From assembly GCA_905233295.1 (NCBI GenBank), contig CAJODX010000022.1, positions 1-10,666 of the forward strand: a stretch of 10,666 nt of DNA, in the 5' to 3' direction. Origin of the DNA: an uncultured Synergistales bacterium. GTDB taxonomy: Bacteria > Synergistota > Synergistia > Synergistales > Aminobacteriaceae. Positions 6,815 to 10,666 of this stretch are shown in pieces. Numbering within the stretch: the first letter of the stretch is position 1; every line of letters begins with the position of its first letter. The translations under genes were made by a program, and so were the position numbers. Under the pieces are notes generated by a model that saw only the letters and a program-made list of their open reading frames with translations, was not told the DNA's origin and made no database searches.

Positions 6815-9334
6815 ATGAACACACAGTCATTTAAAGATTTTTTTTTAGAGCCTGACCGCAAGAACGGAAAGGTTATGGCGTTTTATGTATGTGCCTGCGG
6901 AATTTTTTCCCTGATCGCCACAAGCATTGTCGGCACGGTGAAATTTATAAACGGAAATGTTCCGGCAGGTTGGGGTTCTTTTGCTTTAAGCATGCTGTCG
7001 TTAATATTGCTCGTGTATGCGGCGGTAAATATCAAACGCGGAAAAATAAACAACATTGAGAAAATGTCTTATCCCATCATCGTGATAGGTTTCATTTTCG
7101 GTTTGACGTGCCTTTTCTTTCTTGACGGCGGGATAAATGGAGGTGTGCCGTTATTTTTCATACTCGCTGTCGTGGTTACGCCATGGCTGATCAATTCTAA
7201 TGATGCAGTTATTCTGACGGTCATGGAAGTTCTGGCATATTCGCTGAATGTTTTTTTTGCGCACCGTTATCCCGATTCAGTCAATCCCGTGCGTCTCAGG
7301 GATTTCAGCATAATATTTTCAAGTATTGCCGTTGTTGTTGTGCTGGCGGCACTTTGCCTGTTATACTCATATATGTTCCGAAAACAGAAAGAGCGTCTCG
7401 ACATAGCAATAGAAGAGGCAAAAACGGCGAACGAAGCAAAAAGTTCTTTCCTTAACAGCATGTCCCATGAAATCCGCACTCCTATGAACTCTATTTTAGG
7501 AATGAACGAAATGATTCTGCGCGAGGAAGACAGACCCGAAATTCGCGAATATGCTCAGGTCATTCAGCGTAGCGGAAGAGCGTTGCTCGGAATCATCAAC
7601 GACGTTCTGGATTTTTCAAAACTTCAGGACAGCAAAATGGAGATTATGCCTTTGCGCTACGATTTAAGCTCGCTCATCAATGACCTCGTGAACATCGCGG
7701 CGGAACAGGCAAAGAAAAAATCTCTGACTTTCACGGTGAATGTTGATAAATCCATTCCAAGAATTTTGGAGGGCGATGAATATCATATCCGTCAGGTAAT
7801 GCTCAATATTTTGAATAACGCGATTAAATATACTGAACGCGGCGGTGTTACCGTTACGGTAGGCTACGAGAAAAAAGAGGATTATTCGATTCTTCTACGC
7901 TGTGCCGTTTCGGACACCGGAATCGGAATTAAAGCCGATGATCTTGATTATATCTTCCAGCCTTTTGAACATCTTGAATCGACACGGAGATTCAGCTCTG
8001 ACGGTTCGGGACTCGGACTTTCAATCGTCCAGAAACTTCTCACACTGATGGGTTCGGAACTTAAAGTTGAAAGCGTTTTCCATAAAGGTTCAACATTCTC
8101 GTTTGAAGTTCCTCAGACGGTAATAAAATGGGAACCTATCGGAGATTACGAGCGCGCCTATTCTGTCGCAACGAATCATCAAGGCAAAAAGTTTATGACT
8201 TCGTTCCAAGCTCCTAACGCGAAAGTCCTTGTCGTTGATGATGCTGACATTAACCTTCTTGTGTTCGCGAATCTGCTGAAGAAAACGAAAATTAAAATCG
8301 ACACGGCATCGAGCGGACTTGAAATGCTTCAAATGGTCAGAATGAATCATTACGATATTATTTTCCTTGACCACAGAATGCCCGGCATGGACGGCATTGA
8401 AGCTTTCCACGCGATGAAAAAAATCACGGACGGGATTAACATTAACACGCCTGTTGTAGCTTTGACTGCGAACGCCGTTTTGGGAGCAAGACAGCTTTAT
8501 ATGGACGAGGGCTTCAGCGATTATATTTCAAAGCCTATCGACACAGTGAGACTTGAACAGGTTTTGCTTGAATATATTCCGCAGAATTTAATAATCAAGG
8601 GCGAAGATATTTCGGAAAATTCTCCAGCGCATATTCCGACGCCGGTTATCACTGATATAGGCTTCCAAGCCGCAGAGGAATACGGACCGATGAACGAAGA
8701 AAATCAGACGCCTGACTTCGGCTTTGATGATGACAGTGAAGAAGAAAACGAAGAGGACGAGTACTCGAAATATAAAAATATTCCGGGCATTGACTTTGAT
8801 GCGGCTGTAACGAATTGCGGGACTGAAGACACATTCATTCAGGCTCTGGAGATTTTTTATAATTCGCTTGACAAAAAAGCCGATGAAATTGAAACTTATG
8901 AACGCGAAAAAGACATCAAAAATTACACTGTCAAAGTTCACGCTTTGAAGAGTGCGGCGCGTCTTGTCGGGGCTTTGGATTTGTCCGCCGATGCAAAACA
9001 TCTTGAAGAGAGCGGCGATAACAACGACGTTCACGAGATTGAACTGAAAACTCCCGCGCTGCTGTCAAAATACAGAGCTTATAAACCTGTTCTCGCAAAA
9101 GTTTTCGGAGGCGGTGAAGAGGATACGTCTCTGCCGGAAATTCCGCTTGAAGATCTTCACGAGATGTATTCATTGATAAAAGGTTTTGCGGCTGATTTTG
9201 ACCTTGACAACATTGACAAAATGATGGAAGAGGCAAAGAAATTCAGGATTCCCGAAGCCGAGCGCGAAAAATTTGAAAAAATTAAAGAATGCGTTACCAA
9301 CGCTGACTGGGTAAGCCTGGAAGAGTTGCTATAA
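6815..9334 (+). CDS. Hybrid sensor histidine kinase C (6TM-HisKA-HATPase-REC-HPt)
   Basis: An 839-residue membrane phosphorelay kinase. Six hydrophobic segments (about 21-45, 53-72, 84-104, 109-126, 130-149, 163-187) form a sensor unlike that of kinases A and B. The H box carries His218 (SHEIRTPMN). The N box (NILNNAIKYT), G1 (DTGIGI, Asp367) and G2 (GSGLGL, 397-402) are intact. The receiver (469-590) has Asp475/Asp476, phosphoacceptor Asp519 (FLDHRMPGMDG), Thr551 and Lys573. A linker ending in an acidic run (638-649) leads to an HPt domain (about 655-745) with His709 in the motif HALKSAARLVGA. A helical tail (775-839) follows, of unknown role. The His-Asp-His chain within one protein resembles the tripartite kinases ArcB and BarA, so the final acceptor is likely a separate receiver; the next gene encodes one. 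The ATG at 6815 has no Shine-Dalgarno. Confidence 0.93.
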   Translation: MNTQSFKDFFLEPDRKNGKVMAFYVCACGIFSLIATSIVGTVKFINGNVPAGWGSFALSMLSLILLVYAAVNIKRGKINNIEKMSYPIIVIGFIFGLTCLFFLDGGINGGVPLFFILAVVVTPWLINSNDAVILTVMEVLAYSLNVFFAHRYPDSVNPVRLRDFSIIFSSIAVVVVLAALCLLYSYMFRKQKERLDIAIEEAKTANEAKSSFLNSMSHEIRTPMNSILGMNEMILREEDRPEIREYAQVIQRSGRALLGIINDVLDFSKLQDSKMEIMPLRYDLSSLINDLVNIAAEQAKKKSLTFTVNVDKSIPRILEGDEYHIRQVMLNILNNAIKYTERGGVTVTVGYEKKEDYSILLRCAVSDTGIGIKADDLDYIFQPFEHLESTRRFSSDGSGLGLSIVQKLLTLMGSELKVESVFHKGSTFSFEVPQTVIKWEPIGDYERAYSVATNHQGKKFMTSFQAPNAKVLVVDDADINLLVFANLLKKTKIKIDTASSGLEMLQMVRMNHYDIIFLDHRMPGMDGIEAFHAMKKITDGININTPVVALTANAVLGARQLYMDEGFSDYISKPIDTVRLEQVLLEYIPQNLIIKGEDISENSPAHIPTPVITDIGFQAAEEYGPMNEENQTPDFGFDDDSEEENEEDEYSKYKNIPGIDFDAAVTNCGTEDTFIQALEIFYNSLDKKADEIETYEREKDIKNYTVKVHALKSAARLVGALDLSADAKHLEESGDNNDVHEIELKTPALLSKYRAYKPVLAKVFGGGEEDTSLPEIPLEDLHEMYSLIKGFAADFDLDNIDKMMEEAKKFRIPEAEREKFEKIKECVTNADWVSLEELL

Positions 9335-9360
9335 TTTATAAAAAAATTAAATTTTAAAGA

Positions 9361-9373
9361 AAGGAAAAGGAAA
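9361..9373 (+). promoter_or_regulatory. Ribosome binding site of the tandem-receiver gene
   Basis: A purine tract with two AAGG cores ends 8 bases before the TTG at 9382. It lies in the 47-base gap after kinase C, where I see no terminator or clear promoter, so the two genes are probably co-transcribed. A GTG at 9412 in the same frame has no such site and would cut off the first beta strand. Confidence 0.55.
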
Positions 9374-9381
9374 TCAGAAAA

Positions 9382-10257
9382 TTGAGTAAGGTTTTATTCA
9401 TCACCGAAAAGGTGAGCTTCATATCTGAAGGCATAATCAATCACTTAAAAGCCCAGAGTTTTGAAGTCCTGACCGTCAAGCCTGATGTTACCGCAATTTC
9501 AAATTACCTGAAAGATGACAGCGGCAATGACGAAGAAGCGATCGATCCCGAAGTCGCGGCTCTCTTAAGTCAGGAAAGCGAAAAAGGCGAGGGCGAAGAA
9601 GGCGGCGGCGAAGAATCTGCTGAAGGCGAGAAAAAAGATATTCCGAGAATTTTCATTTTATATCTTCAGGGCGAAGACAATTTAATGATAGATGTTCTCG
9701 GTTATATTAAAGATCTTGTTGAGGACAGGGGAATCAGATTTTTTGTCATCGGAACGCAGGAAGAAATCGACACGGTAATCGGCAAAAAAGCTGACTATGT
9801 TGCGCAGCTCTACACACGTCCCGTAGATCTTGCTGAGCTGATCAAACGTCTTCAGAAAGAAGGCGAGGCTGTTGATAAGCTGAAAGAGTTTAAGAGCATC
9901 TTGATAGTTGACGATGATGCCACGGCGTTGCGCTCAATGAAAAATCTTTTAGCGACTCACTATAAAATCCTCGTTGCGAACTCCGGCATGAACGCGATCA
10001 CAATTCTTGCGAAAAACAAAGTCGATTTGATTCTGCTTGATTTTGAAATGCCGATAGTGAACGGACCGAAAGTCCTTGAAATGATTCGTTCCGATCCCAA
10101 CACGTCAAATATTCCGGTTATGTTCCTGACGGCGAAGGGCGACAAACGCAGCATTATGGAAGTTTTGAGATTCAAGCCTGAAAAATATTTATTAAAGACG
10201 ATGCTGCCGAAAGATGTTCTCGAAAGCATTGATGACTTTTTTAAATCAAGACGCTAA
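9382..10257 (+). CDS. Tandem-receiver response regulator (pseudo-receiver plus intact receiver, no output domain)
   Basis: A 291-residue soluble protein. The C-terminal receiver (171-291) has all key residues: Asp177/Asp178, phosphoacceptor Asp220 (LILLDFEMP), Thr250 and Lys272. The N-terminal half (2-160) has receiver-like alternation of strands (VLFIT, IFILYL, FFVIGT, AQLYT) and helices. It lacks the acidic pair after the first strand, has Gln97 where the phosphoacceptor Asp is expected, and Arg146 in place of the conserved Lys. I call it a pseudo-receiver. Residues 44-86 form a Glu/Gly-rich acidic insert between the second and third strands, probably disordered. There is no DNA-binding, enzymatic or other output domain, so it probably acts by protein contact or as a phosphate carrier. 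Its position 47 bases after kinase C makes that kinase's HPt (His709) the likely donor. It starts with TTG at 9382 and is followed by a strong terminator. Confidence 0.85.
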   Translation: MSKVLFITEKVSFISEGIINHLKAQSFEVLTVKPDVTAISNYLKDDSGNDEEAIDPEVAALLSQESEKGEGEEGGGEESAEGEKKDIPRIFILYLQGEDNLMIDVLGYIKDLVEDRGIRFFVIGTQEEIDTVIGKKADYVAQLYTRPVDLAELIKRLQKEGEAVDKLKEFKSILIVDDDATALRSMKNLLATHYKILVANSGMNAITILAKNKVDLILLDFEMPIVNGPKVLEMIRSDPNTSNIPVMFLTAKGDKRSIMEVLRFKPEKYLLKTMLPKDVLESIDDFFKSRR

Positions 10258-10282
10258 ATTTAATTTTTTACTTAAAAAAAAT

Positions 10283-10325
10283 AAAAATCTCTTTCTGGAC
10301 GTGAAATTCAGAGAGAGATTTTTTT
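10283..10325 (+). terminator. Rho-independent terminator after the tandem-receiver gene
   Basis: A 15-bp stem (10283-10297 with 10309-10323, one G-U pair; inner arms TCTCTTTCTG and CAGAGAGAGA) with an 11-base loop (10298-10308) is followed by a T run (10319-10325). It begins 25 bases after the stop codon at 10257. It isolates the kinase C unit from the flagellin gene. Confidence 0.88.
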
Positions 10326-10335
10326 AGAACGTTTT

Positions 10336-10362
10336 TAAGTTTTGCATTTCGATGTCCGAAAA
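10336..10362 (+). promoter_or_regulatory. Sigma28-like flagellar promoter upstream of flagellin
   Basis: TAAG (10336-10339) is separated by exactly 15 bases from TCCGAAAA (10355-10362). The flagellar sigma factor (FliA/SigD) consensus is TAAA, 15 bases, GCCGATAA, so the match is three of four and six of eight with correct spacing, and the preferred GTTT-like bases follow the -35 element. It lies just after the terminator and about 130 bases before the flagellin ATG. Flagellin genes commonly use this sigma class. The transcription start would be near 10368-10371. Confidence 0.5.
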
Positions 10363-10385
10363 TTTTCATAAAGGCTTTTTGGACA
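10353..10385 (+). repeat. Inverted repeat over the -10 region of the flagellin promoter
   Basis: TGTCCGAAAA (10353-10362) can pair with TTTTTGGACA (10376-10385) over 10 positions with one G-T pair and a 13-base loop. It overlaps the proposed -10 element and start site, so it would act as a DNA operator rather than an RNA hairpin if the promoter call is right. It has no T run and is not a terminator. Confidence 0.4.
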
Positions 10386-10398
10386 GGAGAATTTTTCT

Positions 10399-10506
10399 AT
10401 GAACGGATTTTTTTTCAGATTTTCTTTTTTTGGGGGGTACAGTGTTTTGCTAAACTGTACGCTGTTTCTCTTAAGCCGGAGGCAGAATCATGAGGGTTGC
10501 CAATAA
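10399..10506 (+). CDS. Possible 35-residue leader ORF overlapping the flagellin start
   Basis: A short ORF begins with ATG at 10399, 9 bases after AGGAG (10385-10389), and ends with TAA at 10504-10506, so it overlaps the first 17 bases of flagellin in another frame. The predicted peptide is Phe-rich at its start (MNGFFFRFSFF) and hydrophobic through the middle, with a basic end. It could be a translated leader that couples to or competes with flagellin translation, or a chance ORF. I do not recognise the sequence. The Shine-Dalgarno is the main argument for it. Confidence 0.22.
   Translation: MNGFFFRFSFFGGYSVLLNCTLFLLSRRQNHEGCQ
10437..10460 (+). repeat. Stem-loop in the flagellin leader
   Basis: GTACAGT (10437-10443) pairs with ACTGTAC (10454-10460). 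After a single bulged G, TTT (10445-10447) pairs with AAA (10452-10454 region), closing a small loop around TGCT. The hairpin ends 17 bases before the GGAGG of flagellin. It could act in RNA, for stability or translation control, or as a dyad operator. Confidence 0.45.
10478..10482 (+). promoter_or_regulatory. Ribosome binding site of flagellin
   Basis: GGAGG lies 7 bases before the ATG at 10490, the strongest Shine-Dalgarno in the window, as expected for an abundantly made protein. Confidence 0.8.
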
Positions 10507-10666
10507 TTTATCTGTTTTATCTGCCTTTAACGCTCTCAACAATGTTAATGACAAAATACAAAAAACTATAAAGGCACTTTCAACAGGTCTGCGCATAAAT
10601 TCAGCTTCTGATGACTCTGCAGGCTTCGCGATAAGTGAAAAAATGCGTTCTCAGATTTCCGGACTT
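10490..10666 (+). CDS. Flagellin, N-terminal 59 residues (runs off the right edge)
   Basis: The visible codons encode the conserved D0/D1 N-terminus of bacterial flagellin, the subunit exported through the flagellar type III apparatus and polymerised into the filament. The signatures are the start MRVANNLSVLSAFNAL, then LSTGLRINSASDDSAG, then AISEKMRSQISGL, where coiled-coil D0/D1 helices pack in the filament core. There is no cleavable signal peptide, as expected for this export route. The start is well set by GGAGG 7 bases upstream. The gene has its own leader and promoter, separated from the response regulator by a terminator. The C-terminal half is outside the window, so length and the variable outer domain cannot be judged, and I give no symbol because hag/fliC naming depends on the organism. 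Confidence 0.93.
   Translation, partial: MRVANNLSVLSAFNALNNVNDKIQKTIKALSTGLRINSASDDSAGFAISEKMRSQISGL

Noticed and set aside
9412..9414. GTG as the start of the tandem-receiver gene
   Set aside because: It has no ribosome binding site and would remove the first beta strand; TTG at 9382 follows a purine-rich site at a normal distance.
10353..10390. The TGTCC/GGACA inverted repeat as a second terminator
   Set aside because: There is no T run directly after the right arm and the stem is mostly A-T; the real terminator is at 10283-10325.
10431..10451. A sigma54 promoter before flagellin (GG run followed by TTGC)
   Set aside because: The GG to GC spacing is one base too long, and the first half reads GGTACA-like rather than TGGCAC. 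The sigma28-like site fits better.
10326..10489. A c-di-GMP (GEMM) riboswitch in the flagellin leader
   Set aside because: Such riboswitches often precede flagellar genes, but the leader is short, very T-rich and lacks the conserved paired core and tetraloop-receptor pattern that I would expect.

Overview
This window looks like chromosomal DNA from a motile, moderately AT-rich (roughly 40% GC by eye) bacterium. It carries the first part of a bacterial DNA polymerase I gene, the start of a flagellin gene, a 562-residue PAS-GGDEF-EAL protein, three large hybrid histidine kinases and a tandem-receiver response regulator. The flagellin N-terminus and the 5'-nuclease domain of the polymerase remind me of Synergistota, and TTG start codons and Shine-Dalgarno-type sites are used. 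The phylum is a recollection-based inference with modest confidence. I see no mobile elements, CRISPR arrays, tRNAs or rRNAs.

Layout. The left 6.6 kb is read on the minus strand. In transcription order it holds hybrid kinase A (6634 to 4703), hybrid kinase B (4702 to 2771, its ATG directly abutting the TAA of A), the PAS-GGDEF-EAL protein (2710 to 1022), and the 5'-nuclease part of polA (1014 running off the left edge). A strong sigma70-type promoter lies at the 3' end of kinase B and can drive the PAS-GGDEF-EAL protein and polA separately from the kinases. A 180-bp AT-rich divergent region (6635-6814) separates these from the plus-strand genes: hybrid kinase C with an HPt domain (6815-9334), a tandem-receiver protein (9382-10257), a strong intrinsic terminator, and then a leader with a sigma28-like promoter and the first 59 codons of flagellin (10490 to the right edge).

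How the parts may work together. Kinases A and B each have a seven-helix membrane sensor, a kinase core and one receiver, but no HPt. Kinase C has a six-helix sensor, kinase core, receiver and HPt. The protein encoded next to C has a pseudo-receiver followed by an intact receiver and no output domain. The simplest reading is a branched phosphorelay in which the HPt of C (His709) can pass phosphate to the intact receiver (Asp220) of the tandem-receiver protein and possibly exchange it with the receivers of A and B. No DNA-binding output domain is encoded in the window. The GGDEF and EAL domains of the neighbouring protein both lack key catalytic residues, so it is more likely a sensor or binder than a c-di-GMP enzyme. 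The flagellin gene next door suggests motility as a possible target, but that rests on position only and the terminator separates the two units.
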